A DNA stretch of 20,474 nucleotides, taken from assembly GCA_004357365.1 (NCBI GenBank), contig SMVT01000129.1:1-20474 (forward strand), read 5' to 3'. A program made the translations under genes and the position numbers. The stretch is from Nitrospina sp. Lineage in GTDB: Bacteria > Nitrospinota > Nitrospinia > Nitrospinales > Nitrospinaceae. Below, piece by piece: positions 1-7,281 of this stretch. Numbering within the stretch: position 1 is the first letter of the stretch; each line of letters starts with the position of its first letter. Under the pieces are notes generated by a model. That model saw only the letters and a program-made list of their open reading frames with translations. It had not been told where the DNA came from and did not search any database.

Positions 1-933
1 CATCGCGTCCTTCGCCAACTGCAGACAGGGGAACCGCTTAGTGTCCGGGGGCTCGAAGGTCAGCTTCGCCAGCGCCGACAAATCCAAGGACGGCAGTTGG
101 CAATCGATCCGGTCCGGATACGACAGGGCATAGGCGATGGGCACACGCATATCGGGAATACCCAACTGCGCGATGATCGACGTGTCTACAAACTCGATCA
201 TCGAATGCACAATGCTCTGCGCGTGCACGATGATATCCACCTGGGTCTCCAGTCCGAACAGCCATTTGGCCTCGATATACTCGAGGCCCTTGTTCATCAT
301 GGTGGCGGAGTCGATGGTGATCTTGTCGCCCATGTCCCAGTTGGGATGGTTGAGCGCTTGCTTGACCGTCACGTGCTCCATCTGCTCCAGCGTAAAGGTA
401 CGGAACGGTCCGCCCGAGGCGGTGAGGATGATGCGTTTGATGCGGTCGCGATTTTCGCCGTTCAACACCTGCAGAATGGCGCTGTGTTCGCTGTCGACGG
501 GGATGATATCGCATTTGCCCTGGGCCGCCCTGAGCACCAGTTCGCCGGCGACCACCAGGGTTTCCTTGTTGGCGAGGGCCAGGGTTTTCCCGGCTTCCAC
601 CGCGGCGTAGGTGGGCACCAGTCCGGCGCACCCGACTACTCCCGAGACGACCAGGTCGACTTCCGAAAGGGTGGCGACCTGTACCGCTCCCGCCTGACCA
701 GTGACGATGTCCACGTCCTGATCGCCGAGCAGTTCGCGCAGTCTTCCCAGGCGCGACGGGTCGTGCAGGGAAATCATTTTGGGTTTGAATTTTCGGGTTT
801 GCTGGGCGAGCACTTCGACATTGCTGCCCGCGGCGAGGCCCCAGACTTCGAATCGATCGGGGTTGCGTTCAATCACATCCAACGTGTTGACGCCGATGGA
901 ACCGGTGGAGCCCAGGATGGAGATTTTTTTCAT
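1..933 (-). CDS. dxr: 1-deoxy-D-xylulose 5-phosphate reductoisomerase (partial, C-terminus off left edge)
   Basis: Frame read by eye on the minus strand from ATG at 931-933; it stays open for 311 codons to the window edge. The enzyme (DXR/IspC) makes 2-C-methyl-D-erythritol 4-phosphate with NADPH and a divalent metal, the committed step of the MEP isoprenoid pathway in the cytosol. Visible signatures: NADPH-binding GSTGSIG near residues 8-14, metal ligands in VDSEH (146-150), the SGGPF loop (173-177), NHPNW (195-199) and the IDSATMMNKGLE block (207-218). The family is about 385-400 residues, so roughly the last 80 are missing. No clear Shine-Dalgarno precedes the ATG. It is the last visible gene of the rpsB-to-dxr cluster, 93 bp after cdsA, and supplies precursors for the UppS product made from the same cluster. 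Identity is very secure. Confidence 0.97.
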   Translation of the reverse strand, partial: MKKISILGSTGSIGVNTLDVIERNPDRFEVWGLAAGSNVEVLAQQTRKFKPKMISLHDPSRLGRLRELLGDQDVDIVTGQAGAVQVATLSEVDLVVSGVVGCAGLVPTYAAVEAGKTLALANKETLVVAGELVLRAAQGKCDIIPVDSEHSAILQVLNGENRDRIKRIILTASGGPFRTFTLEQMEHVTVKQALNHPNWDMGDKITIDSATMMNKGLEYIEAKWLFGLETQVDIIVHAQSIVHSMIEFVDTSIIAQLGIPDMRVPIAYALSYPDRIDCQLPSLDLSALAKLTFEPPDTKRFPCLQLAKDAM

Positions 934-1026
934 AAGCGCTTGTGGTCGAATAACTCGCTAGTATCAAATCAGTCGCAGAACCAATACCCAACCTTACACA
1001 AATATAAAAGGACCCTGATCCCAGGC

Positions 1027-1812
1027 TCACAAAAACAGTTCATGATAAATATAGAAGGCGGGGCCGGCAAACATCAGGCTGTCCAGCCGGTCCAGTACGC
1101 CGCCATGACCCGGAATCAACGAACCGGAATCTTTGACACCCGCCCGGCGTTTGAACAGGGACTCGGTGAGATCTCCTATTTGCCCCATGGTACCGCAAAT
1201 CAGGGCGGCAATCAAACAGTGGCTCAGGGGAAGCGTCCCAAAAAACAGATATTTGGCCGCCAATCCGCCGGCGACGCTGGCGGCCAGTCCGGCCACCGAA
1301 CCGGCGACTGTTTTGCCGGGACTGATCTCGGGTGCAAGTGGGGTTTTTCCAATATTTTTCCCAACGTAGTAGGCGGCGATATCCCCGGTCCAGATCACCA
1401 TAAACAAAAAAAACAAGATGTGGTTGCCGTGCTCCATCCCGCGCAGCAGGATGAAATAGCTCATCAGGCCGGACACATAAACTACACCCAAAAGTGAATA
1501 GGCCACCTGATGGAGTGCGTCCTCCAGAGCGGAACGGGACGCGTACCATGAGATGAACAGGGAGATGAGACATACGGCCAGCCAGACCAGATAATAATCA
1601 TTCCGGTAAAAACAGAACACCAGCAACAGGCACATCCCGCCGCCGACTATCGGATTGAAGGTAATCCCGATTGTCCGGATCAACCGAACGTATTCGACCC
1701 ATCCCGCCAGCACGGCGGCGGTCACCAGAACCGCAAACAATTCCAGTGAGCCGTATTGGACAATCCCCAGCACCACGGGAATCAGGACCAGCCCGCTCAA
1801 TACGCGCTTCAC
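1027..1812 (-). CDS. cdsA: Phosphatidate cytidylyltransferase (CDP-diglyceride synthase)
   Basis: The 261-residue integral membrane enzyme condenses CTP and phosphatidic acid to CDP-diacylglycerol, the precursor of all bacterial phospholipids. The chain is a series of hydrophobic segments and ends in the family signature at about residues 217-245, with LFKRRAGVKDSGSLIPGHGG and then DRLDS. An inner Asp in the WTGDIAAY segment is also typical. The start is GTG (1810-1812), preceded by GGAG about 8 nt upstream; no ATG gives a better N-terminus, and the following residues run straight into the first membrane helix. It lies 85 bp downstream of uppS and 93 bp upstream of dxr in the same operon, the usual arrangement in many bacteria. 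Length agrees with the family (260-285). Confidence 0.96.
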   Translation of the reverse strand: MKRVLSGLVLIPVVLGIVQYGSLELFAVLVTAAVLAGWVEYVRLIRTIGITFNPIVGGGMCLLLVFCFYRNDYYLVWLAVCLISLFISWYASRSALEDALHQVAYSLLGVVYVSGLMSYFILLRGMEHGNHILFFLFMVIWTGDIAAYYVGKNIGKTPLAPEISPGKTVAGSVAGLAASVAGGLAAKYLFFGTLPLSHCLIAALICGTMGQIGDLTESLFKRRAGVKDSGSLIPGHGGVLDRLDSLMFAGPAFYIYHELFL

Positions 1813-1897
1813 CCGGCCATCTCCGGTTTTAAATCAAAAGCGGGATTCATGGGGGGTTTCATAAGAGTGCGTTTTGGGGATTCGTTTGAGACAACGG

Positions 1898-2635
1898 TCA
1901 GGCTTTGACGATCTGGTCGCCGATCATGCCGAAGCGCCGTTCCCGGTTCTGGAAGTCAATGATGGCTTTGAGCAAATCGTCTTCCGTAAACTGCGGCCAC
2001 AACACCTGCGTGTAATGCAATTCCGTGTAGGCCATCTGATAGAGGAGAAAGTTGCTGATGCGTTTTTCGCCGCTGGTGCGGATCAACAGGTCCGGATCGG
2101 GCAGATCATGGGTGTACAGGCAACTTTCCATCACCCGAAAATCGATGTCCTCAATCGGGAGGACGCCCTCCTGCACCTGCTTGGCGATTTTCCGGACGGC
2201 GTCGATGATCTCCTGCCGTCCGCCGTAACTCAACGCCAGGGTCAGCACCAAACCATCGTTGTCGCGGGTATAGTCTTTTGCACGGCGGGCGAGTTTTTGG
2301 ATGGCCGGCGGCAACTCGTGGATGCGGCCGATGGTGTTGAACCGGATGTTCTCCCGTTTCATGCGTTCCAGTTCCCGGTTCAGGTACTGGTCCAGAATTT
2401 TCATGAGCGCTTCGACTTCAGTGCGGGGACGGTTCCAGTTTTCGTCGGAGAACGAGTACAGGGTCAGCGCCTCAATGTGCATTTCGGTGCACAGGGTGAC
2501 GATTTTATCGACGGTTTTGACGCCGCGGCGATGACCCTCCACGCGCGGGAGCCGGTTCTTCTGGGCCCAGCGCCCGTTGCCGTCCATGATGATGGCGATG
2601 TGGCGGGGTAGGCGCTTGGGGTCGATTTGGTCCAT
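1898..2635 (-). CDS. uppS: Undecaprenyl diphosphate synthase (cis-prenyltransferase)
   Basis: 245 residues from ATG at 2633-2635. The enzyme adds isopentenyl units in cis to farnesyl-PP to form the C55 lipid carrier for peptidoglycan and O-antigen. Family motifs are all present: MDGNGRW with the catalytic Asp at about 18, HRRG, the LYSFSDENWNRP block, ALSYGGRQEI, and RTSGEKRISNFLLYQMAYTE near the C-terminus. The start is uncertain. An in-frame TTG at 2699-2701 adds 22 residues and has GGAG about 9 nt upstream, whereas the ATG has no clear Shine-Dalgarno. I prefer the ATG because the extra residues do not resemble the family. It sits between frr and cdsA and uses isoprenoid units whose synthesis depends on dxr in the same cluster. 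Confidence 0.96.
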   Translation of the reverse strand: MDQIDPKRLPRHIAIIMDGNGRWAQKNRLPRVEGHRRGVKTVDKIVTLCTEMHIEALTLYSFSDENWNRPRTEVEALMKILDQYLNRELERMKRENIRFNTIGRIHELPPAIQKLARRAKDYTRDNDGLVLTLALSYGGRQEIIDAVRKIAKQVQEGVLPIEDIDFRVMESCLYTHDLPDPDLLIRTSGEKRISNFLLYQMAYTELHYTQVLWPQFTEDDLLKAIIDFQNRERRFGMIGDQIVKA

Positions 2636-2747
2636 TAACGCGGCATCGGGCAAGGCGGGAACTCCATGCACTCGGATTGATTCAGCACCGGGGTCCGGCA
2701 AACGCCCGGGCTCCGGGTATTAGCTTATCAATATTATAGGCCAATCC

Positions 2748-3302
2748 TCAACCTTCCAGAACATCTTTTTCCTTGCCCTGAACGATCTTATCCACCTCCG
2801 AGATATGCAGGTCGGTGGTTTTCTGGATACTGTCGTGCCCCTTGCGCTCTTCGTCCTTGGAGATGGCATGATCCTTTTCCATTGCCTTGACTTTGTCGTT
2901 GAATTCGCGCCGGACGTTGCGGATGGCGATTTTGCAGTCCTCACCGTATTTCTTGACCAGCTTGGTGAGCTGTTGACGGCGCTCCGTGGTCAGCGGGGGG
3001 ATGGTCAGCCGGATCATTTTGCCGTCGTTGGAAGGGGTCAGGCCCAAGTCGGACGCCTGGATGGCCTTTTCGATCGTCGCGAGCATGGAGACGTCCCAGG
3101 GAGCAATGGTGATGGTTTTGCTGTCGGGCACACCCAGCGTCGCGGTTTGCGCCAGCGGCGTGGGGTTCCCGTAATAATCCATTTTGATGTCCTCCACCAG
3201 AGACACCGAGGCGCGCCCGGTCCGCACCTTGCCCAACTCGGTATGCAGGTGGTCGACGGAGACTTTCATTTTGCGTTCCGAATCTTTGAGCAGGTCGTCC
3301 AT
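2748..3302 (-). CDS. frr: Ribosome recycling factor
   Basis: 184 residues, the normal size for RRF (about 185). With EF-G it splits post-termination ribosomes into subunits in the cytosol. Visible features: the N-terminal helix with KMKVSVDHLHTELGKVRTGRAS, the DYYGNPTPL segment, the TIAPWD strand, and the C-terminal helical half with IRNVRRE and a KDEERKG-like stretch. The ATG at 3300-3302 was chosen because it begins the conserved RRF N-terminus; a longer frame upstream runs into the end of pyrH. The pyrH stop is separated from this ATG by only 2 bases, so translation is probably coupled. pyrH-frr pairing is a classic bacterial arrangement. Confidence 0.97.
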   Translation of the reverse strand: MDDLLKDSERKMKVSVDHLHTELGKVRTGRASVSLVEDIKMDYYGNPTPLAQTATLGVPDSKTITIAPWDVSMLATIEKAIQASDLGLTPSNDGKMIRLTIPPLTTERRQQLTKLVKKYGEDCKIAIRNVRREFNDKVKAMEKDHAISKDEERKGHDSIQKTTDLHISEVDKIVQGKEKDVLEG

Positions 3303-3304
3303 AA

Positions 3305-4027
3305 TCAATTCGTCCCAACGGTGGTTCCTATTTTTTCTCCCAGGAGGGCCCGCTTGATGCTGCCCCGCTGCCGGACGTTGAAGATCACCATCGGCAGTTT
3401 GTTGTCCATGCACAACGACACCGAGGTGGCATCCATCACCTTCAACCCTTTGTTCAACAGATCGATGTAGGATAATTCGGTGAACTTGGTCGCCTGGGAA
3501 TCTTTCATGGGATCGGCGGAGTACACGCCGTCCACCTTGGTGGCCTTGAAGATCACCTGCGCCTCGATTTCAATAGCGCGCAGGGAAGCCGCGGTATCGG
3601 TGGTGAAATAGGGGTTACCGGTGCCAGCGGCAAAGATCACCACCCGGCCCTTTTCCAGATGCCGGATCGCCCGCCGCCGGACATAGGGCTCGGCGACCTG
3701 ACGGATGTCCAGAGCGGTCAGCACCCGCGTCGGGACGCCCTGGCCTTCCAGCGCGTTTTGCAGGGCAAGCGAATTGATCACCGTGGCCAGCATGCCCATG
3801 TAATCGGCGGTCACCCGTTCTATTCCCAGGGCGGCAGCGGCGGCGCCGCGCAGGATGTTGCCGCCGCCAATGACGATGGCGATCTCGACTCCCAGGTTCT
3901 TCGCTTCCGCGATTTCCACGGCAATGGCGGTCAACGCCGACTGCTCGATGCCGAACCCGCCGTCTTCGGCCGCCACGCTTTCGCCTCCCAGCTTCAGCAG
4001 CACCCTATCGTAAATGGGCTTATCCAA
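3305..4027 (-). CDS. pyrH: Uridylate (UMP) kinase
   Basis: 240-residue amino-acid-kinase-fold enzyme that phosphorylates UMP to UDP with ATP in pyrimidine nucleotide synthesis; usually a hexamer controlled by GTP and UTP. Motifs: N-terminal KLGGE (the family usually has KLSGE), GGGNILRG at about 54-61, DYMGMLAT, the GTGNPYFTTDTAA nucleotide loop, and KVDGVYSADP. The start codon is TTG (4025-4027), supported by a strong Shine-Dalgarno AGGGAGG ending about 5 nt before it and by correct placement of the first beta strand; there is no better ATG. It begins 17 bp after tsf and ends 2 bp before frr, so rpsB-tsf-pyrH-frr is one transcription unit. Identity is secure. Confidence 0.97.
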   Translation of the reverse strand: MDKPIYDRVLLKLGGESVAAEDGGFGIEQSALTAIAVEIAEAKNLGVEIAIVIGGGNILRGAAAAALGIERVTADYMGMLATVINSLALQNALEGQGVPTRVLTALDIRQVAEPYVRRRAIRHLEKGRVVIFAAGTGNPYFTTDTAASLRAIEIEAQVIFKATKVDGVYSADPMKDSQATKFTELSYIDLLNKGLKVMDATSVSLCMDNKLPMVIFNVRQRGSIKRALLGEKIGTTVGTN

Positions 4028-4044
4028 AGGAACCTCCCTGTGGT

Positions 4045-4638
4045 TTAACGGTTGATTTCAAAACGCGAAAAACCACCCACCGTGATGTTCTCTCCCAGCT
4101 TGGCGATCTTTTGCTTGATCAGTTCCTGGATGGTCAAATCGCCGTCCTTGATGTAGGCCTGATCCAGAAGGCAGTTCTCTGCAAAGAATTTCGACATCTT
4201 GCCGTCGACGATCTTGACGATGATGTTTTCCGGCTTGCCGGCTTCGGTCGCCTGGTGAGAGAAAATCTCCCGCTCCTTGTCCAGCACATCCGAGTTGATG
4301 TTATCCCGGGATGTGAACCGCGGTTTGGCCGCGGCAATGTGCATGGCGATATCCTTTAACAGCTCCCTAAACTCATCGGTGTTGGCGACAAAGTCGGTTT
4401 CGCATTTGAGCTCCAGCAGAACCCCGACTTTGTTCCCGGCATGAATATAGGAACCTATCGCGCCGTCGCCGGTGCTCCGGCCACCTTTTTTATCCGCTTT
4501 GGCTATGCCCTTTTTACGCAGGCAAGTGATGGCTTCTTCGATATCGCCCTCTGTTTCCTTCAGCGCGTTTTTACATTCCATGATGCCCGCTCCGGATTGC
4601 TGGCGCAGCGTTTTAACCATTTCAGCTGTTACTTCCAT
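4045..4638 (-). CDS. tsf: Translation elongation factor Ts
   Basis: 197 residues, the short form of EF-Ts, lacking much of the second core subdomain and the coiled coil of the roughly 280-residue enterobacterial protein. It is the guanine nucleotide exchange factor for EF-Tu. The N-terminal UBA-like domain is clear (VKTLRQQSGAGIMECKNAL), as is the family signature around CETDFVANTDEF that contacts EF-Tu. The ATG at 4636-4638 is preceded by AGGAGA about 9 nt upstream. It follows rpsB after a 210-bp gap and precedes pyrH by 17 bp, the standard rpsB-tsf-pyrH-frr order. Short EF-Ts proteins are known in several phyla, so the length does not suggest truncation. Confidence 0.97.
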   Translation of the reverse strand: MEVTAEMVKTLRQQSGAGIMECKNALKETEGDIEEAITCLRKKGIAKADKKGGRSTGDGAIGSYIHAGNKVGVLLELKCETDFVANTDEFRELLKDIAMHIAAAKPRFTSRDNINSDVLDKEREIFSHQATEAGKPENIIVKIVDGKMSKFFAENCLLDQAYIKDGDLTIQELIKQKIAKLGENITVGGFSRFEINR

Positions 4639-4848
4639 TCTTTATTGTCTCCTATGTCGAAATGCTCGATTCGTTCCGTCGGCGGCAGGGTGGTGACCCG
4701 CCATCGCCTCCACTCGCGTCTCCGCCAGGATACCGGGCGCGATGAACCCCGATGACAGGCGCATCCGTGGCCAGCACTCGCTGCCGTTCAAAATCATTAT
4801 GTGTGAAAAAAGGATATCCCCGGACCCGGGCAGGACCCCGCCGTTTCC
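4639..4848 (-). other. rpsB-tsf intergenic gap with weak terminator-like element
   Basis: This 210-bp stretch contains no convincing gene. Reading on the minus strand just after the rpsB stop there is a short GC inverted repeat (CCCGG/CCGGG), then the self-complementary GGATATCC, then six T residues (the A run at 4807-4812). It could weakly attenuate transcription between rpsB and tsf, a place where partial terminators or processing sites occur in other bacteria. The stem is short, so this remains tentative. The rest holds nothing I recognise apart from the tsf Shine-Dalgarno. Confidence 0.25.
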
Positions 4849-5736
4849 TCAGGCTGTAACCGCGTTTTCCTCAGCGCTCTCATTGGAATCCGCATCCGGC
4901 TTCGGCTCCGCATCCGGCTTCGCTTCCGGCTTCGGCTTCGCTTCCGGCTCAGGCAGGCGGGCGGTCTCCGCAGCGGCGGCCTTTTTCGGCGACGGCTTGG
5001 GCGGCGTCTCTTTTTCGGCGGCAGCTTCCTTTTTGTCCTTCTGGGTGGCCTTGTATATTTCCTGACCTTCGATGCAGATATCCGCGATGCAGCCGGCAAA
5101 CAGGCCGATCGAGCGGATGGCGTCATCATTTCCGGGGATCACGAAATCGATCCCGTCCGGATCGCAATTGGTGTCGACCATCGCCACCACTTTGATGCCC
5201 AGTTTGATTGCTTCGGCTAAAGCGATGCGTTCCTTGCGGGTGTCCACGATGAACATCGCTTCCGGTAACTCCGTCATGCGTTTGATGCCCCGCAGAAATT
5301 TGTTGAGCTTGGCGATTTCCTTGCGCTTCTGCTGGGCTTCCTTTTTATTAAGCTGTTCGAACTGGGTTTCCTCCTCCAGCCGCTCCAGGTCCAGGAGGCG
5401 CTGGATACTTTTGCGAATGGTGGCAAAGTTCGTGAGCGTGCCGCCCAGCCAGCGTTGGTTGACGTAATACATCCCGGCCCGGGTCGCTTCTTCGGCGATC
5501 AAATCCTGCGCCTGCTTTTTGGTCGCCACAAACAGAATCTTTTTGCCCTGTTGCGCTATGCCCTTCAAATATTTTTCCGCTTCCCTGAAATGAATCAGGG
5601 TTTTCTGGAGGTTCACGATATGGATGCCGTTGCGCGCCCCGTAGATGTACTTGCTCATTTTGGGGTTCCAGCGCGCGGTCTGATGACCAAAATGCACCCC
5701 GGCCTCCAGCAGTTGATTCATGGTAATTTCGGACAT
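4849..5736 (-). CDS. rpsB: 30S ribosomal protein S2 (uS2) with extended C-terminal tail
   Basis: 295 residues; residues 1 to about 230 are a complete uS2: MNQLLEAGVHFGHQT at the N-terminus, RWNPKMSKYIYG, NQRWLGGTLTN at 93-103, and VDTNCDPDGIDFVIPGNDDA. S2 binds the 16S rRNA head/body junction and helps recruit S1. Residues 231-295 form a low-complexity tail of Lys, Glu, Pro and Ala followed by repeated EAKPKP/EAKPDA/DAEPKP-like units and an acidic end; the usual protein stops near 240 residues. The tail is encoded partly by an 18-bp tandem repeat. The ATG at 5734-5736 has a strong Shine-Dalgarno, GAAGGAG, 5 nt upstream. It is the first gene of the cluster running to dxr. Confidence 0.97.
   Translation of the reverse strand: MSEITMNQLLEAGVHFGHQTARWNPKMSKYIYGARNGIHIVNLQKTLIHFREAEKYLKGIAQQGKKILFVATKKQAQDLIAEEATRAGMYYVNQRWLGGTLTNFATIRKSIQRLLDLERLEEETQFEQLNKKEAQQKRKEIAKLNKFLRGIKRMTELPEAMFIVDTRKERIALAEAIKLGIKVVAMVDTNCDPDGIDFVIPGNDDAIRSIGLFAGCIADICIEGQEIYKATQKDKKEAAAEKETPPKPSPKKAAAAETARLPEPEAKPKPEAKPDAEPKPDADSNESAEENAVTA
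4891..4944 (-). repeat. 18-bp tandem repeat, three units, inside the rpsB tail
   Basis: Three consecutive 18-bp units at 4891-4908, 4909-4926 and 4927-4944, each close to CGCATCCGGCTTCGGCTC on the plus strand, differ at a few positions; a partial fourth follows. They encode the Pro/Lys/Glu/Asp/Ala repeats of the S2 tail. Because the unit length is a multiple of three, copy-number change would preserve the reading frame. Confidence 0.75.
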
Positions 5737-5828
5737 GCGTTCTCCTTCAATGAGTTGGGTTCGATCCTCCGCCCCCTTCGTCCCGGCACAGAAACCTTGC
5801 GGTCACCCCTGATCCGGTCCAGCGGCGT

Positions 5829-5922
5829 GAGAGTTAACTAATTGTAAAATAGAACTTTACAGTGCCTCCGGCACAATGTAGAGCTGTGGCGATAGATTAT
5901 CACAACCCCCCTGTGGAGGCAA
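5829..5922 (-). promoter_or_regulatory. Probable promoter/leader region of the rpsB cluster with two inverted repeats
   Basis: The gap 5737-6059 (323 bp) has no supportable gene and must hold the start of rpsB transcription. On the minus strand a GATAAT hexamer (5896-5901) with an upstream TG is 15 bp from TTGCCT (5917-5922), an acceptable extended -10 promoter. Downstream lie two adjacent inverted repeats: GTGCC-TCC-GGCAC (5862-5874) and the 19-bp TGTAAA-N7-TTTACA (5843-5861) in an AT-rich patch. They could form a leader RNA for S2 autoregulation or be an operator. No part has been matched to a known family, and the -10/-35 assignment is tentative. The rest of the gap (5923-6059) shows nothing I recognise. 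Confidence 0.35.
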
Positions 5923-6059
5923 GCGGAATGACGGGCGGAAGGTTTTTAAATAGAGAGGTTTACCCTGGTCGTTGCAGGAAATTGAGATTTGTCTGCGAAG
6001 TTAGCGAGGGCTTCGTCTTTGGGGCCCGGCGAATTTTCCTCCAGGCGTAGTCAGGCCGG

Positions 6060-7256
6060 TTAGTCGTCGCAGGACATGATAAACAGGGGTTTGTTTTCGA
6101 AATTCCGGTAGTCGGGGCGCAGGCGCTCGGTATGGTAATGCTTCTCGATGTTCACCCGTTTCCTGCTGGCGGTGACTTCCTTTAAATCGACATCTTTGTA
6201 CTTGCCGTCGCGCACAGCCACCAGCCGTCCGCTCTTGCCCGCCATGAGCAGGTTGAGCGCCATGTTGCCGTAGGCGACCGGAACGATGGAGTCGATTGCG
6301 TCCGGTTGACCCGATCGCACCAGATACCCCAGGCGCTGGCTGATAATGCCGACTTTCTCGCCATGGTTATACTTCGAAGACAAGTGCTTGAGGCGCGCCG
6401 CCACCTGTTCGCCGATGCCGCCCAGTTTTTGATGGCCATACGCGTCGGTTTCCTCGCCTTCAAACACTCGGTCTCCCTCGGCGAACAGGGCGCCTTCGGA
6501 CACGATGACGCTGGAATACTGGCTGGGATTCCTCCGCCGGTCTTCGGCCAGGAGTTCGGCCAACAGTTCAATATCGAAGGGGTGTTCAGGAATCAGACAC
6601 CGGTTGCAGGCCCCCGCCACGGCGGGCAGAAGCGCGGTGAACCCGGCGTAGCGGCCGAACGCCTCGATCACCAGAAACCGTTCATGCGACCCGGCGGAGG
6701 TGCGCAATTGATTGGACAGTTCAATCGTACGCGTCACGCAGGTACTGAACCCAAGGCAGTAATCGGTACCGGCCACGTCGTTGTCCATGGTTTTGGGAAT
6801 CGCCACCACGGGGCACCCCTCCCGATGAAGGCGCACGGCATAACTCAAGGTGTCGTCGCCGCCGATGGGAATGAGATGATCGATACCCAGGTGATCCAGG
6901 TTTTGAATCACTTCCGGCGTCAGGTCGTTGATCTCCTGCGCATACGTCTTCTGAAGGTGCACAGGCACATCGTTTTGTTTCACCTTGGAGGGGTTGGTGC
7001 GTGAGGTGTGAAGGAACGTGCCTCCGGTGCGGCCCACCTTGTTGACGATCTGGCCAGTCAACACCTGGCAGTAGTCCTGCTCTTCCACCGGGCGGTCGCG
7101 GTCGATCCGGATCATCCCTTCCCAACCCTTGCGGATGCCCAGCACCCGGTAGCCTTCACGCTGGGCGCGCAGGGTGATGGCGCGAATCGCCGGATTGAGT
7201 CCCGGCACATCCCCCCCGCCGGTCAATATGCCAATGGTGCCTTTGACTGAAGCCAT
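6060..7256 (-). CDS. 6-phosphofructokinase, probably pyrophosphate-dependent
   Basis: 398-residue member of the PfkA family catalysing fructose 6-phosphate to fructose 1,6-bisphosphate. Motifs: N-terminal ILTGGGDVPGLN (10-21), GGDDTL (132-137), catalytic PKTMDND (154-160), GRYAGF (201-206), SEGA, and SQRLGYLVRSG (306-316). In this family a Gly to Asp change in GGDGS and a Gly to Lys change in PGTIDND mark PPi-using enzymes; both PPi-type residues, D135 and K155, are present. I therefore infer PPi:fructose-6-phosphate phosphotransferase (EC 2.7.1.90), which works reversibly near equilibrium. The ATG at 7254-7256 has only a weak Shine-Dalgarno. It lies 25 bp after rimO on the same strand and is likely co-transcribed. 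An ATP-dependent group III enzyme is the alternative. Confidence 0.93.
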   Translation of the reverse strand: MASVKGTIGILTGGGDVPGLNPAIRAITLRAQREGYRVLGIRKGWEGMIRIDRDRPVEEQDYCQVLTGQIVNKVGRTGGTFLHTSRTNPSKVKQNDVPVHLQKTYAQEINDLTPEVIQNLDHLGIDHLIPIGGDDTLSYAVRLHREGCPVVAIPKTMDNDVAGTDYCLGFSTCVTRTIELSNQLRTSAGSHERFLVIEAFGRYAGFTALLPAVAGACNRCLIPEHPFDIELLAELLAEDRRRNPSQYSSVIVSEGALFAEGDRVFEGEETDAYGHQKLGGIGEQVAARLKHLSSKYNHGEKVGIISQRLGYLVRSGQPDAIDSIVPVAYGNMALNLLMAGKSGRLVAVRDGKYKDVDLKEVTASRKRVNIEKHYHTERLRPDYRNFENKPLFIMSCDD

Positions 7257-7281
7257 ATTTTCTATCTGCTTTTATCGATGG

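Noticed and set aside
97..1497. A long plus-strand open frame of 466 codons opposite dxr and cdsA
   Set aside because: It lies antisense to two genes with full family motifs, has low-complexity His/Gly/Asp-rich composition typical of GC-rich shadow frames, and shows no recognisable domain.
2636..2701. Longer uppS beginning at TTG (2699-2701)
   Set aside because: It has a plausible GGAG, but the 22 added residues do not resemble UppS N-termini; retained only as an alternative start.
4797..5129. Arg/Ser/Lys-rich 110-codon minus-strand frame in the rpsB tail, resembling a basic nucleic-acid-binding peptide
   Set aside because: It is the same strand read in another frame through the 18-bp repeat and lysine/glutamate-rich tail; the composition follows from the repeat and there is no Shine-Dalgarno.
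5862..6050. A 62-codon plus-strand frame in the gap between the phosphofructokinase gene and rpsB
   Set aside because: No ribosome site, no domain, and it overlaps the inverted repeats and likely promoter of rpsB.
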